Positions 46,071 through 57,720 of a DNA stretch of 64,000 bases are shown one piece after another. The position numbers and the translations under genes are program-made. How positions within the stretch are numbered: the stretch's first letter is position 1; each line of letters opens with the position of its first letter. The DNA is from Castor canadensis. Lineage: Eukaryota > Chordata > Mammalia > Rodentia > Castoridae. Location of the stretch: positions 163,282,583 to 163,346,582 of the forward strand of contig NC_133390.1 of assembly GCF_047511655.1 (NCBI RefSeq). Reading direction: 5' to 3'. The notes under the pieces were generated by a model. It was not told where the DNA came from. It ran no database searches and saw only the letters and a list, made by a program, of their open reading frames with translations.

Positions 46071-46239
46071 ATGCCTCCTACTCTTCTTCACACATAGTGG
46101 GAGCTTAGGTAACGTAAAGTGCTTTTTAAAGTGCAAGGGCAGTGTGTGTGGTGATGAAATGTGATTCCTTTCCCTCTTTTCTTTGAGTCACAGGAAGTGA
46201 CAGCACATTTGTATTTTTCTGTTTTGGGAACAGAATACT

Positions 46240-46432
46240 AGCAGGTAATGTTTATTGAGCATTTCTGACATACAGAGCTCCTTCTATGAATGATCTAATA
46301 CCATCCGCTCCACAAACATTTTAGGTAGCTGATCTGTGTAGTTGGATTCTACAGAGAGGAAGAGTAAGGCTGGGAGGATTGTGTGACTTCTCCTGGGTCA
46401 CATAGCACATTTGCCACAAATGGATGAGAACA
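46240..46432 (-). mobile_element. MIR SINE, antisense
   Basis: 'aatgtttattgagcatttct', 'aggtagctgatctgtgtagt' and 'gggtcacatagcacatttgc' fit a diverged MIR reverse complement. Confidence 0.65.
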
Positions 46433-46977
46433 ACCCCATTCCCTAACAGCAGCGCCCAGCTCTGAACTTCTGTGTGTCTGGAACATCTGTGAGGACAAAC
46501 TTGTGAGATTACATTGTATTATATGTTTCATGAATTATTTGTAATTTTAATTGTTATCCTCATTTATTAAGATAGACCACAAATTCAATTATGATACATC
46601 AGTTCTAAGGACAACTGTCACAGAGACTGAGGTAGATGCTTGTGTACGTTTTAAACAACATTATAGTTACATATGCATAACTGTATGTGCATATATATGG
46701 GGAAAGAGAAAGGAGAAAGAGAGTGCACGCACATCACAAAAAGTTACATGACAAACTGTTACATGCAGTTATCATTGGGAAATGGGTTTGGGTTTACTTT
46801 CTTTGACAGGAGGCAGCTTTTTTTTTTTAAGTTTATTATTTAGTACCAGGCCAAAGGCTACCTGTTCCCTTCCCTACCCATATTCCTTCAGCCCACCAGA
46901 AGTTGATCTGTCCCTTTTATCTTCGATTTCAACATATGTGATGCTGCATGTATGACTTTGGCTTCTGACCTCAAGCC

Positions 46978-46984
<7 letters not shown>
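46433..46984. other. Unassigned sequence
   Basis: Nothing recognised. A T-run lies at about 46819-46828. Confidence 0.35.

Positions 46985-47035
<51 letters not shown>
46985..47035. repeat. (CT)n microsatellite
   Basis: About 25 pure CT units. Confidence 0.97.
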
Positions 47036-47039
<4 letters not shown>

Positions 47040-47315
47040 CAGGTCAGACATGCCCAGAAGCAAACCTCCACCACTGAGGACTGCAGTTGTAGGTAAAAGC
47101 TGACCCTTGGTCACATAAACTCTGGCTGTGTTCTTACTCCCCAGCCCCTTGTAGTTCCCATGGGATTAGGCTCCAGGTACCTCCAGCAGTGCTCCCCATC
47201 CTTTACTCTTCACAGTGCCCCCTTCCCTGCCTTCTGGGGTCCCCTCCCAAATAAATTGCTGTACCTGAGATCTTACCACAGTGCCTGCTTTAAGCAAAAC
47301 CCAAACTAAGACAAA
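47040..47315 (+). mobile_element. Possible LTR 3' end, family not resolved
   Basis: A C-rich region, then cccaaataaattgctg (AATAAA signal), then an end in acccaaactaagaca, which resembles the polyadenylation end of a mammalian LTR. Evidence is limited to this end. Confidence 0.35.
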
Positions 47316-47523
47316 TACCATTTGAATTTTTGCTACGTGCTAAAATAACTCTTACTTAAACAAGTAAACAAAACAAACCTACATTTAAGTGAATAAAATC
47401 ATTAAGTTATGACAATGTCTATGTCATCCCTGAGGCACATACTGCATCTGAAGCTGGGGTCCCCCCAGTCACCTTCAGCCCCTACTGGAGATGAGGATAT
47501 GCTGAGGGCCGCAGTGGAGCTTA

Positions 47524-47910
47524 AAAAAACAGGGCTCCACTGTAGAGGAGCTAATACAGTAACCTTAAAACGACAGAGGTCAATATGGGAAGGTTTCCAG
47601 GAAGTAGTAAAGAGGTTTGGTAGAGATGAATCAGTTCGGGTTGTAACACACATGTGCATGGAAGCAATGCTAGGAATCTCTCTGTATAGCTATCCTTATC
47701 TCAAACTAGCAAAAACGCTATGTCTTTCTTATTATTTCCTATGTCTTCTCTTCAACAAAATTGGAGAAGTGGGCAGAATAGGTTCTGCCTGGAAGCGAGG
47801 GGGGTAAGGGGGAGAGAAAGGGAGTGGAGGACAGGGGGAGAAATAGTCCAAACAATGTATGCACATATGAATAAATTAATTTAAAAAAAGAAAAAGAAAA
47901 AACAGGGCTC
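47524..47910 (+). mobile_element. 5'-truncated L1 3' end with 14-bp target-site duplication
   Basis: aaaaaacagggctc is present exactly at 47524-47537 and 47897-47910. The insert (47538-47896, about 360 bp) is an L1 3' UTR: 'aggaatctctctgtatagct', a G-rich tract ('gggggtaagggggagagaaa', about 47800), the terminus 'caaacaatgtatgcacatat' then 'gaataaattaattt', and an A-rich tail. The insertion point reads ctt/aaaaaa on the + strand, a canonical TTTT/AA site on the other strand. The 132-codon frame 47409-47807 crosses the left boundary and is therefore spurious. Confidence 0.92.
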
Positions 47911-50884
47911 TGGCCAGAGGGCTTTCTGAGAGGCTTGGAGAAACAATTCCACACACACCCGCCACTCTGTATAAGTGACTTGCTCCTCTGTTTTCTGCTC
48001 TCCTCCCCACCCATCTTTGATTTAACTGCTCAGTGCCTGTCACCATGCCTCTCCTAAGGGATGCTTGCTTTGCACAAGCCAGGGACTGGGCAGAGAGACT
48101 CTTGGGATTCATTGTCTGGTCCTGACATGGTGCCCTGGACCCTGGCCCTGGGGAGCTGAACAAAGTCGTCTCAAGATTACAAGCCATTTCAGCATGATCA
48201 GAGGTTACAGCCCCTACTTTTTAACATCCTGCTTTTATTTGCAGGCTATGAAGTGTAATAGTTCACCATTTTGGTTTAAGTATCACCATAAAAGTCAGTG
48301 AGATGGAACAGGCAATAAGTAGTTCTTTTACATAGTGTGACTCAGGCTGGGAGCTTACGTCTTCATTAACCCACGAAATGGCTCCGAAATAAAATGGAAA
48401 TAAAATGCTAGAGTGGGCGCTCCTTATAGTCGGGGATCAGCCAGCATCTGGGAAGAAGCTCCACCCCCTTGTGACACCATATGCCTCACCTTGTCCACTC
48501 CTGCTCTGTTGCTGAGCAAGTCAGAAAAATAGGAAGAAAACGGATGAACTTCACAAGAATGATTCTGAGTGTGTGGATGAACCGTTCAGCTTGAGAGTAA
48601 AAAGTGGAAAACTGTCCCAGTCTGGATGTGTTTGCCCAGCAGCCCAGCACAACACCTCTTGGTGCGCTTTACCAGGCACCAAATTCAAGTATCCAAGTTG
48701 AAGGTAACAGTAACGGTGAACGTTGTTTCCTCCATGGAAGGCTTACCCTGTGGATACTTGTATCATTTACTTGTTTGTTTGTTACTTGAGTAATGTCAGC
48801 TTTCTCCTCTTTGTTCCTCCAGGGCAAGTTAGCCAAACCTGACTCTATGCAGAGATCAGATAGTATATTTTTCCATGGGATAGAAGATACATTTGCCTCT
48901 ACAAATCCCCAATCAGAGTAATACCTTCTGAAATATATTGAGGTCCTCCCAGATAGGAGTAAACCCCAGCTTTTTCCAATCCTTCTATATCACAGCACAA
49001 GGACCTCCCTGAACTGCTGGCTTTGTGACTGTGGTCATCTGCTTGGGCCAGATGACAGAGCACAACCACATTTAGACCAATGGCACACGGCTAAGGGGAA
49101 CAGGTGTCAGCACTTCAAGCAACCAAGACAGTCTTCTTCAGGTCAACCTCTTAACTCCCTGGAGATACAAACTTGGTTCCTAAGATGCAGGTGTCTTTTA
49201 AAGCCTTCTCAAAACTAGCCATCCATCTTCTTCCTGTACAGGTATACCACACTCTTGAGGATGATGTCCCTACTGCTGATTTGTGGACACGTCTTCACTT
49301 GATGCATTTCCCTTTGTGTCCACCTGTCTATCTTTGTGTCCCTTTCTCTGTTTACTAAATTATTTACCTGTGCACTATTCCAGATTTTCAGGATCTGAAC
49401 TCTGATTTACGGGGGTGGGGGGTGTCATTATTTAGTTCAGCATGGTTTAAAGTGTGGCACAATCTGTCTATATTTAGAAAGACCTACTTTCCTGGCATCC
49501 CACAGAACCAGACACAGCCAAAGGCCTATGTTTCCTATTTAACTCAGAAACCTGCACAAATGTCTCTTTTATATATTATCAATGTGTCTTTAATAGTGTC
49601 ACAATTCTTGAAGCCATCTCAGGCTGAATAAGCAAAATCCAGTAGGCTAGGGTGGTAAGGCTCCAACTGGCACATACAATCAAGTAGAATTTCAAAATAC
49701 CCATACTAGCCCAGATTATATCTTATGCTTCATGAAGAACACCCATTCTTAATGGCTGTATTTGACATATGTTCAAGAAATGTGGTCTGGGAAGGGATCT
49801 CTTCACTTTGTTTTTGTTTTGATTTGAGATGGGGTCCTGGGTGTGATTTACAACTCAGTGAAATATTGTAGTAGTAATGTACTTTTGGGGAGTTCTATTT
49901 GCTACAAACAGTTGACAGCTCCTCCTTGGAGGTTTCCAAAAGCCACACAGATGTCTGTAAGCACAGTGTTAGCTGTGGAAAGAACTGTACTAAAGACATT
50001 TTCCAGGTGTAGGGACAGACAGAACTGCACTCTTAGGTGCAAGTAATGAATTGTAAGTCCCATTGGGGTATTGTATCCTTGGTGGGGCCTCAAAGTTAGG
50101 GATTCAGATGTCCAACTGGTGTCTTGTTATGTCTATTTTATGGATGGATTATCAGTGAGGAATGGTATGAACTGAGCTTAGACAAAATGGAACCAAGAAA
50201 CAAGTGGTCAGAAATAATAACCTCAAGATCAACTCATTTCCATTCATTGAATAACATTTTAACACCTGCTCAGTTTCCCCTAGAAAAGAAGTGAGGGAGG
50301 AGAGGAGATTTTTGATAATAAGCAAAAGTGAGCTTATCACTTCAAAGGTAAAGGCAACTCTAAATTGGCTCACTGTTACCTGGTTTATACATCTATTGGG
50401 TATGAGTAAGTTGGTTCCAACAGTTTGATCTTCAGGGGAATAGCAATCAGTTAATATTAGGATATACAAATTTGAAGAGGCTGTTTGTCAAACAAGGGCT
50501 ATTCTTTACTGTGACCAATTGGACTTCGCTTGGAGGGACATTTGATTCTTGAGGCAAGTATAAAAGGTCTTTGGAATTGACTGTTTCTAAAGACATTCTT
50601 GGAGATTTCCCATGAGTTCCTACTGCTGAGACCCCTCAGGCTACCTGGTTTCTGTCCTCGCAGCATTACAGTTCAGCTTCTCCTTCACTTTTCTGGACTC
50701 TACACACTTCAAAAATATATCTTTTTATTTGTTTCTATCAACTTGATATGAATTCTCTTTCTTGCACTGAGGACTCTTAAGTCATTCAGGAACAATGAGG
50801 CTTTTTCTATTCCACTACCAATCAAGGGACAAGGAAACCACAATTTCTTTAACTGAATTTCAGGACCCAGGGGCAAGATAATTA
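47911..50884. other. About 3 kb of single-copy or undetermined sequence, no gene supported
   Basis: Open frames of 61-105 codons (for example 47876-48187 and 50152-50469, both minus) have no domain. 48340-48540 has an LTR-like texture but was not assigned. A conserved exon cannot be excluded by eye. Confidence 0.4.
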
Positions 50885-51455
50885 ACTTTTTTTTTATTAG
50901 GGGAGATGTGAACCATGCCTGCTCTCCTCAGGCAGAATCAAACAGTTCTACCCAGGCCGACTGAGCGCTGTGATTGTGACTGTCTGAGCCCCACGCTTTG
51001 CACAGGCGGTAGCTGCTGGAGCCTGCCCAGGCCACCCTGGCCAGCACTGAGCATTAGAGGGCCCAGCAGAAGGGTTCCTATCTCACCCTAGGCAGTTGGA
51101 TGGAAAGAACTATGTCTACCCTACCTCCTGATTCTGGCAGCAAAAACAACACCAGGACAGGGAAAGTTTGGACTCTAGATCCCCCCAAACCAGGAAATTC
51201 CAAGCTGCAACTAAAATTGTAGCTGGCCTCCTGAGCTGTGCTCCCAGCTCACACACCACACCCCCTCTGCACTACAGGCGTTGCACACCAGGTTTCCCAC
51301 ATGGGCTGAATGATGGAGGTTCAGGACGCCAAGGCCAAGGCCTTCTGTCACTCTCCCACCCCCTCAATCTTGGGGCAAGATGGATCCTTCACCTGCTGAT
51401 TGCTTTAATACTCAGAGGAAACTGACTGCTCAGTTTTATCCAGGACGCCAGAAAC
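50885..51455 (-). mobile_element. GC-rich block that looks retroposed; source not recognised
   Basis: On the minus strand the block ends ctcccctaataaaaaaaaag, an AATAAA signal fused to an A-run (50890-50904), like the 3' end of a retrotransposed RNA. The block is much richer in GC than its flanks. Possible decayed duplications are caagataattaac (50874-50886) and caagtgactaac (51455-51466), about 9 of 13 matching, which is weak. It could be an L1 untranslated region of another subfamily, an LTR, or a processed noncoding RNA. The 85-codon frame within it has no domain. Confidence 0.4.
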
Positions 51456-51466
51456 AAGTGACTAAC

Positions 51467-51578
51467 ATTTGTTGCTGTGGGCCAGAAACTGAACTAGAGA
51501 TTGAATGAATGTTAAGTGCCCACTCACACTTCCCAACAACACTCAGGTCAAAAGTAATAATACCCCATAGTACAGAGG
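51467..51578 (-). mobile_element. MIR fragment, antisense
   Basis: 'catttgttgctgtgggccag', 'aaactgaactagag', 'ccaacaacactcag' and 'aataatacccca' follow the MIR reverse complement. Confidence 0.65.
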
Positions 51579-51936
51579 TTGTCCAGGATAGTGTGATGTA
51601 TCTGTGCCATGGTTGGAACTTAGACTAGTTTTCTTTTTGGTTTGGTTGGATTTTTTTTTTTTTTTTTTAGTCTCCAAAACCCTAGATGACTGTCTGACAT
51701 TTTCTAACTGATAGACCCAAGAGAGTTTGAACAGCAGCACTTCTCAAATGCCTTTTTAAAATTAAAAACTGAGATTGGACTGCTAGACTTTGCTGTTGGT
51801 TGAGTTAGTAAATGCTGTCTTCTAGGCCATGAGGTATTCCTATCTGTCCCCAGAAGGTGCATTTTCATCAGTGGGAATGGCCATCTTATATGATTTATGG
51901 CTTAGGGGAGATACTCCTAGATTATGACTGAGGAAT
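51579..51936. other. Unassigned sequence with poly(T) run
   Basis: A T-run of about 19 lies at 51651-51669. Nothing else was recognised. Confidence 0.4.
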
Positions 51937-52171
51937 ATAGCCAAGCATGGTTGCACACACCTGTAATCCAGCTACTTGCAAGATTCAGGTAGGAGAATCA
52001 TGATCCTGGCCCTGCTCCAGGCAAAAAAAATGTAAAGACCCTATCTGAGAAATAAACTAAAGCAAAAAGGACTGGTGGCATTGCTCAAGTGACAAAGCAC
52101 CTGCCTAGCAAGTATAAGCATAAGACCCTGAGTTCAAACTCCAGTAATGAACAACAACAACAACAAAAAGG
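51937..52171 (+). mobile_element. Composite B1-ID SINE with (CAA)n tail
   Basis: 'gccaagcatggttgcacaca', 'cctgtaatccagctacttgc' and 'aagaccctatctgagaaata' are the B1-like part. 'gactggtggcattgctcaag', 'cacctgcctagcaagtataa' and 'ccctgagttcaaactccagt' are the ID part. aacaacaacaacaacaaaaa is the tail. Confidence 0.95.
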
Positions 52172-52504
52172 AACCCAAAGCCAACTCTTAGCTATATCTT
52201 TATGATGTCCATTCTAACATGTGCCATCTAAGGCAAGGACCTGCTAAAAGGAAAGGCAGTGGGAAGAATGCAGTCCACCGTAGTCTCAGAGGGAAATAAG
52301 TGTTCTGATTGACATTGTTAAGATTGGAAGGAAGGAAGGCCTTTAGTTAGTTGTATTCTTGTTTTTAAACTCTATAGACAATGCAACCCAGCATGTCTGC
52401 AAGGGGAGACCCTCCCAACTCATTTCTGCCTGCCTTTGCATCAGGAACTCACCAGAAAAACCTGTTAGAAAACAGGTTTACAGACTGAATATCAAATCCA
52501 TCTC
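52172..52504. other. Single-copy sequence, nothing recognised
   Basis: No gene or repeat seen. Confidence 0.4.
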
Positions 52505-52612
52505 TTACGAATCCAGAAATAGAAGCCCCTTAAAGAGAAGTGACTTGCCCAAGATCATGAAGTGAAGGACTGGCAGTCAAGTCAAAGGCCAAACTTTCAG
52601 CGTATTGTACCT
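52505..52612 (-). mobile_element. MIR or L2-type fragment, antisense
   Basis: 'agagaagtgacttgcccaag' and 'atcatgaagtgaaggactgg' match the MIR reverse-complement core. Confidence 0.6.
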
Positions 52613-53019
52613 GAATCTTATTACCAGGAAATGAGCACAAACATTTCCAAAGACTCCCGTCACTGTGGACCCTGGGCCTGGGCAGCATTTACTCTAAAGG
52701 AGGGAACGTGGGATTTGCATTTCAGGGGCTGTATTCAAAGTCTTCAGATGCAGAGAGTCTCACGGGAAGGGAGACAAGGCTTGAACTCTTAATCAGCCCT
52801 GCAAGGCAGAAATGACTGCCACACTCCATGTAGAAAATGATGAGTTAGTTGACAAAGTAGTAGAACCAGGAGGACAGAAGACAATCGCCATCTTTTCCTT
52901 CTCGGTGAACTGCTCCCAGCTCACGCCTTGTCCCTCAGGCTTCCTGAACCCTTAACCAGTAACCTAAATAGGTGATTTGCTAGATAATTGTATGTTTATA
53001 GAACATATTGTTTTGGGGG
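52613..53019. other. Single-copy sequence, nothing recognised
   Basis: No gene or repeat seen. Confidence 0.4.
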
Positions 53020-53228
53020 AAGACCAAGAGATTTGGCACTAGGACACCTGTGTTTGGAGCTCATCTTGGCCATTTGCTAACTAAATGATCCTGGGCAAGG
53101 TCCTTGACCTTTGAGATGGTGCCCTCTCTTCTACAAGGGGGACAATAACACATACTTCTTTCAGCTGTTTCAAAGCTAAATAAGGAACTCTCGAGAAGCA
53201 TCTGTCGTTGTGCTTGGCTCATGCTGAG
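53020..53228 (+). mobile_element. MIR SINE
   Basis: 'aagagatttggcactaggac', 'gatcctgggcaaggtccttg', 'acctttgagatggtgccctc', 'gggggacaataacacatact' and 'tgtgcttggctcatgctgag' follow MIR in sense. Confidence 0.8.
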
Positions 53229-53826
53229 GGCACAGCAACGTCCTTCTCTCTAACTGGACTGTGAACTTCTTGAGCCTTGTATAACTTAACATCTCTCGCG
53301 ATTCCTGCACAGTGGCATGGAGATAGCATTGCCTGAATTGATTCCACTAGCCAGGGCGAGGAGTGTCCACCTCATTTTGACAAAGAAGGTTGAATTCATT
53401 CCACCTGTCACTGAATATTAATCAGAATGGGCTGAGCTCTTGGTAACTCTCCATTACTCTAAGTCCATAGTGCAGTTCCAGTATTAATTTGATGCAGTAA
53501 CCAAAGAAGAAAAATTACTTCCTCAAATATCTCTGGACCCAGGTTTTGCTAGTGACGTCCTTAAACTTTCTATATGATAAACCCTACAGCAGACCTATTT
53601 TTGCAGGACGTGTAAACAGAGCACCACATAATTCAATTAAATAAAATCCTTGTGAAAAACTTGACAAGATAATTCGTCTAAACAAAACTTTTATTGTTAT
53701 AAATATGACCATAATACACTAAAAATAGTTAAAAGTACTAAATGGTTTATGAAAAAGATGATTTGCATTATCCATACCAAATAAAGAATGCTTTGTCATA
53801 CACAATGAGAGTTCTGTATTAAAGGA
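53229..53826. other. Single-copy sequence, nothing recognised
   Basis: AT-rich to the right, and no gene seen. Confidence 0.4.
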
Positions 53827-53858
53827 TACACACACTCACACACACACACACACTCACA
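53827..53858. repeat. (CA)n microsatellite
   Basis: CA run with two TC interruptions. Confidence 0.95.
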
Positions 53859-53974
53859 GATGTCTACATACAGATATATAAAATATTTTTCACATGTATA
53901 TATGTCTCCATGTATTGTCCCTGTTTTGTACAATCCTCATCATAATCAGAATAAATTTATTCATGTTCTCCTTA

Positions 53975-54485
53975 TTAAAATGACACTTACCATATGATCT
54001 TGCTATACCACTCCTGGGTATATTCCCAAAAGAGTCAAAGCCACATACAACAGAGATACCTGCAAATCCATTTCTACTGTAGTACTGTTCATAATAGCTA
54101 AGTTATAGAACCAGTCTAGATGCCCAAAAATAGATGAATGGGTAAAGAAATTATGGTACATATACATAGCAGAGTATTATTCAGCCATAAAGAAGAAGAA
54201 ATTATGTCATTTGCAGAAAAATTGATGGGACTTTGAGATCATAATGTTAAGCAAAATAAGTTGGACTCAGAAAAATAAATATTACATGTTTTCTCTCATA
54301 AGCAGAATGTAGATCTAAAATAAAACAAAAAGATAACATAAAAACGGGTACTGTTTGGTGGGGGGACCAGAAGAAGGTGGTAAGAGGACAAGAGAGGGTG
54401 ATGAGGGGTGAATAAAGAGACCAAAGTATGTTGTATACATGTATGAAAATGCCACAATGAAACTCATTATTATGTAAAATATTTT
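53975..54485 (+). mobile_element. L1 3' end: ORF2 C-terminus and 3' UTR
   Basis: ORF2 C-terminal phrases in sense: 'ccatatgatcttgctatacc', 'actcctgggtatattcccaa', 'actgttcataatagctaagt', 'tagatgaatgggtaaagaaa', 'gcagagtattattcagccat' and 'gcaaaataagttggactcag'. A G-rich 3' UTR follows ('ggtggggggaccagaagaag' near 54357), then a terminus ending in 'aacgaa'-less AT-rich sequence with no long A-tail. The 3' UTR differs from the L1 copies at 17.5 and 47.5 kb, so it is another, older subfamily. Confidence 0.92.
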
Positions 54486-54599
54486 AAATGATGTATACAC
54501 ATAAATATAGCTGAATCTCATCAAAGACAAATAGCTATTAATTTACACTCTGTGATGGTAATTGTAGAAAATGTGCAAAAGTGTAACGTATCAGTTAAG

Positions 54600-55095
54600 G
54601 TCCAAACAGGAGGCAAAAATCACATAGCAATGTGAACAGGAAGTTTAATAGCCTGAATAATTGTACATAACACGCAATTACTGAGGAGTGCAGGCTTCCC
54701 CAAACCACAGGTTAGTGGACAGGAAAGCAGCCACTGTTGTAGGACTGGGGCCCAGAACCTAAGGAGAATGCATGTGGTGGACACCCTCCCCTTCCCATAG
54801 CTGAGACCCGTTCTCACTAGTGGTGGTGCTTTGGCCCCTGAGTGAGGAGGTCTCCCGAGGCGCACCTCTGGGACACTGAGGGAACTTGCTCATGGGCATA
54901 TGTCATGTCCCTGGTGTCGAGTGTCAGAGGAGGCCGCGGAGGTGGCACTCAGGAACCAGCATAGAGACAGAGAGCCCATTGCAGTCCAGTGTCTTCAGCG
55001 CCGTCTACTGGCAAAGTCTGTCACTGCACAAGCTGGCAACTGACAGGTGTCCCAAGTTGTATTTGGGCAATGAAGGGTGGAGATGCAGTTGAGAG
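54600..55095. mobile_element. Ancient LTR-like repeat, family not resolved
   Basis: 'taaggtccaaacaggaggca', 'aacaggaagtttaatagcct', 'gcagtccagtgtcttcagcg' and 'cactgcacaagctggcaa' resemble a known mammalian LTR-like repeat that I cannot name. Locally CpG-rich around 54850-54945. Confidence 0.45.
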
Positions 55096-55129
55096 GCATA
55101 AAAATGATAATAACACATAGAACAAAATA

Positions 55130-55600
55130 TAAAGAATAAATAGTACCAGTAACCCCAACAACCGATCATAAAATCTGTCAAGATTTCAAGAAATGTTCTT
55201 CCCAAACACTTATTATTTAGGAGGGGGGATATCTTTGTATATTTTTTATATAACTGAGATTCTGCTTTATAAACAACACAACTGTTAAATTTTTTACTTG
55301 ATATCATCATTTTCATATCACTGAAAATTCCCTTCAACATCATGTTATCTGGTGCATAATATTCCACACTGAAATGTTCACTTACTGCTCTGTGTACATT
55401 CCCATAAAGCGTGTGTGTAAATGTTCATCTCACCACATCCTTATCAACAAAAAGCAATATCGTATTTATATATTTTAGATTGAAAAATGAAAGCTTTACA
55501 CTTTTGATCATTAATCATTGGTTATCTTTTTTTTACATTTTTTAAGTTCTATTTTTGGATTCATTTTAGCCATCTATGTGAATTCTTGGCACTTTTATTT
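55130..55600 (-). mobile_element. Old L1 fragment, antisense
   Basis: 'gtgcataatattccacactg', 'cttactgctctgtgtacatt', 'tcaccacatccttatcaaca' and 'acttttgatcattaatcatt' follow the reverse complement of the ORF2 3' end and adjoining L1 sequence. Boundaries are uncertain. Confidence 0.55.
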
Positions 55601-56151
55601 TTAACGTGTGAAAAAAGTCATCTGTTGAAATTCCAAGATAATAAATTGAAATACTAAAGTGAGGAGAAAAATGAGAGCATGAACTATGATAATGAATGCT
55701 CTTCTCAATGTAATTCATGGTTAACACTAGAGGAGTTCCTGCAGAAAAATCAGTAACAAAAATGTCTATTATGGGTAGATAACATTGTCATGGAAGACGT
55801 AGCCAATGGAAAAGGACAAAACAGATACAGAAAGAGGTATGCACAATGGGAACGAAGAATGAAATTCATTAATTATATGACTCCAACAATAAAACAGTTT
55901 TTGTCTTAAGAAAAGTTCTGATGTCTGTATGGAAGGATAAAAAAGTCACACTGCAGCAGAAATTGGAGAAGGGACACTAATAAGTGTGAGGACTAGGTTG
56001 TGGCTAAAAGAAAATTGCTCCCACTACATACTCAGGTTTAGCATATGATAACAAAGAACTGCAACCCTTTTATAAGTGAAGAGTTATTCCATCAGTATTG
56101 CTAGGTGACTTAACAGTTAAAATAATCCATTTCACCCCTTGTGTCATATAT
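55601..56151. other. Unassigned sequence
   Basis: AT-rich, nothing recognised. Confidence 0.35.
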
Positions 56152-56156
56152 CAAAT

Positions 56157-56257
56157 GTATTTTATTTATTTATTTTTTGGTGGTACTAGGGTTTGAACTC
56201 AGGGCTTCACACTTGCTAAGCAGATACTCTACCACTTGAGCCACTCCATCCGTCCTC
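56157..56257 (-). mobile_element. ID-type SINE, antisense
   Basis: Tail 'tttatttatttattttttgg', then 'tactagggtttgaactcagg', 'gcttcacacttgctaagcag', 'atactctaccacttgagcca' and 'ctccatccgtcc'. Probable target-site duplication: aaatgtatttt (56153-56163) and aaatatatttt (56260-56270), 10 of 11 identical. Confidence 0.93.
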
Positions 56258-56270
56258 CAAAATATATTTT

Positions 56271-57239
56271 GGGTAGATTAAACACCAATATAAAAAAAAT
56301 CAAATAAAAAAACTAGATGAACAGAGTTGTTGATTTGTTATAATCTTGAAGTAACAAGAAATGAGAAAAGTGTAGAGATACTTGAACAGATTCAGTATTT
56401 CTCTACATCTTAAACATACAATTTCAAGAATGTGGAATCTTATGTATAACAAAACTATGCATAAACCAATATGGTAGATGGGATAGTTTTACTTTTGTTT
56501 GGTTAACAACCTGGATAAATCGCTAAGAAAAACATAACAACTTAACAGGTAGAAGAACTTAAACCACATGAATGGAAAGACTATTCACTAACTATGAACT
56601 AGAACCATTAAAAAAAAAGTGAGGAACCATACTGACACCCATTAGTAACCAAAGAAAACTCTCCTGTGGTGAAAAATACAAGAAAGCTGGGCATTGGCTC
56701 ACGACGATGCTAGATTTTTTTTTCTTAGAACTATCTGAGTTGCTCTTAAATCAGTTTCAGACAATGACAAATCCCTCAACCCCAAACATGTTTTTCTTCA
56801 AATGAGAATAGCTGCAAGTCATAATTTCTCAAGTGTGTATATGCGTGCGTGAGTGTGTCATGGTGGAGCTCTAAATAGGCACCCAGACAGATGGGAACCA
56901 CAGCGTGACCTTCATCTCTCTTGGAGCAGCTTCCAACAAAATGGTTTTCATTTGTTTTGAAATGTCTTCCCTGGAGAAGTATCCCCAAGAGGCAACTTGT
57001 AGACTAAACCTTTGGCTGTGCTTGGCACAATGCCTGTAGTGGTCAGGCCTGGGAAATATTGTGGGGGAGGCAAAATCTGAGAGAGAGACCCAGCTCCAGG
57101 TCTGGACCCTTAATTTATGTTTCTGTGCTGAATTCAGCCCTGCTGCCTCTGTTGTGGACAAAGAAGACACTGTGGGGTTTATTTATGGGATTGCCTCTCC
57201 TCTCCCCCTCAATGCCCACCTCTGTTTTGGAATAATGGA
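56271..57239. other. Single-copy sequence, no gene supported
   Basis: Overlapping minus-strand frames of 70-99 codons at 56776-57170 have no domain. Nothing else was recognised. Confidence 0.4.
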
Positions 57240-57366
57240 AGGAAGACTGAAATTGGAAAACACAAATTCCTTCATCAAGCATCTTTACACTCATGGACAA
57301 GTTACCGAAGCCCATGAATGTTGACCTTCTCACCTTGAAAATGGAGTCAATACTTGCTCTGCTTAT
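57240..57366 (+). mobile_element. MIR fragment
   Basis: 'gactgaaattggaaaacaca', 'acactcatggacaagttacc', 'gaccttctcaccttgaaaat' and 'ggagtcaatacttgct' fit a diverged sense MIR. Confidence 0.55.
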
Positions 57367-57447
57367 GTTACTAGCTTATTGGGGAAATACACCTAAATTG
57401 GAGGTAATCATTCAAGATGGTTGAATCTTGAATGAGACAAGCCAGAC

Positions 57448-57628
57448 AAACCAGACTTTATGGATTCAAATATTGCTTACACAACTTTGTAATGCTGAGC
57501 AAGTTCACTTAACCTCTCTGTCCTCAATCTCACCATTTGTCAACTAGAAATTATTTCTTACAGAATTGTTGCAAAAATTAATTATATACCATAAGCAAGT
57601 ACAGAATGAGGACTGGAATAATGTTTTT
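57448..57628 (+). mobile_element. MIR SINE
   Basis: 'tttatggattcaaatattgc', 'aatgctgagcaagttcactt', 'aacctctctgtcctcaatct', 'tacagaattgttgcaaaaat' and 'ataagcaagtacagaatgag' follow MIR in sense. The second MIR within 400 bp on the same strand. Confidence 0.8.
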
Positions 57629-57689
57629 ATCACTAGTACACCCAGTTTGGACAGCTCCACAATTCAAGCCTTATTTCCTACAGTCTTGC

Positions 57690-57716
<27 letters not shown>
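57690..57716. repeat. (CT)n microsatellite
   Basis: About 13 CT units directly next to the T-rich side of an antisense SINE. Confidence 0.95.

Positions 57717-57720
<4 letters not shown>

Noticed and set aside
45850-46164. 104-codon plus-strand frame
   Set aside because: It lies mostly on an ancient LTR-like repeat.
47409-47807. 132-codon frame on the plus strand
   Set aside because: It spans the left boundary of an L1 3' UTR insertion proven by a 14-bp duplication.
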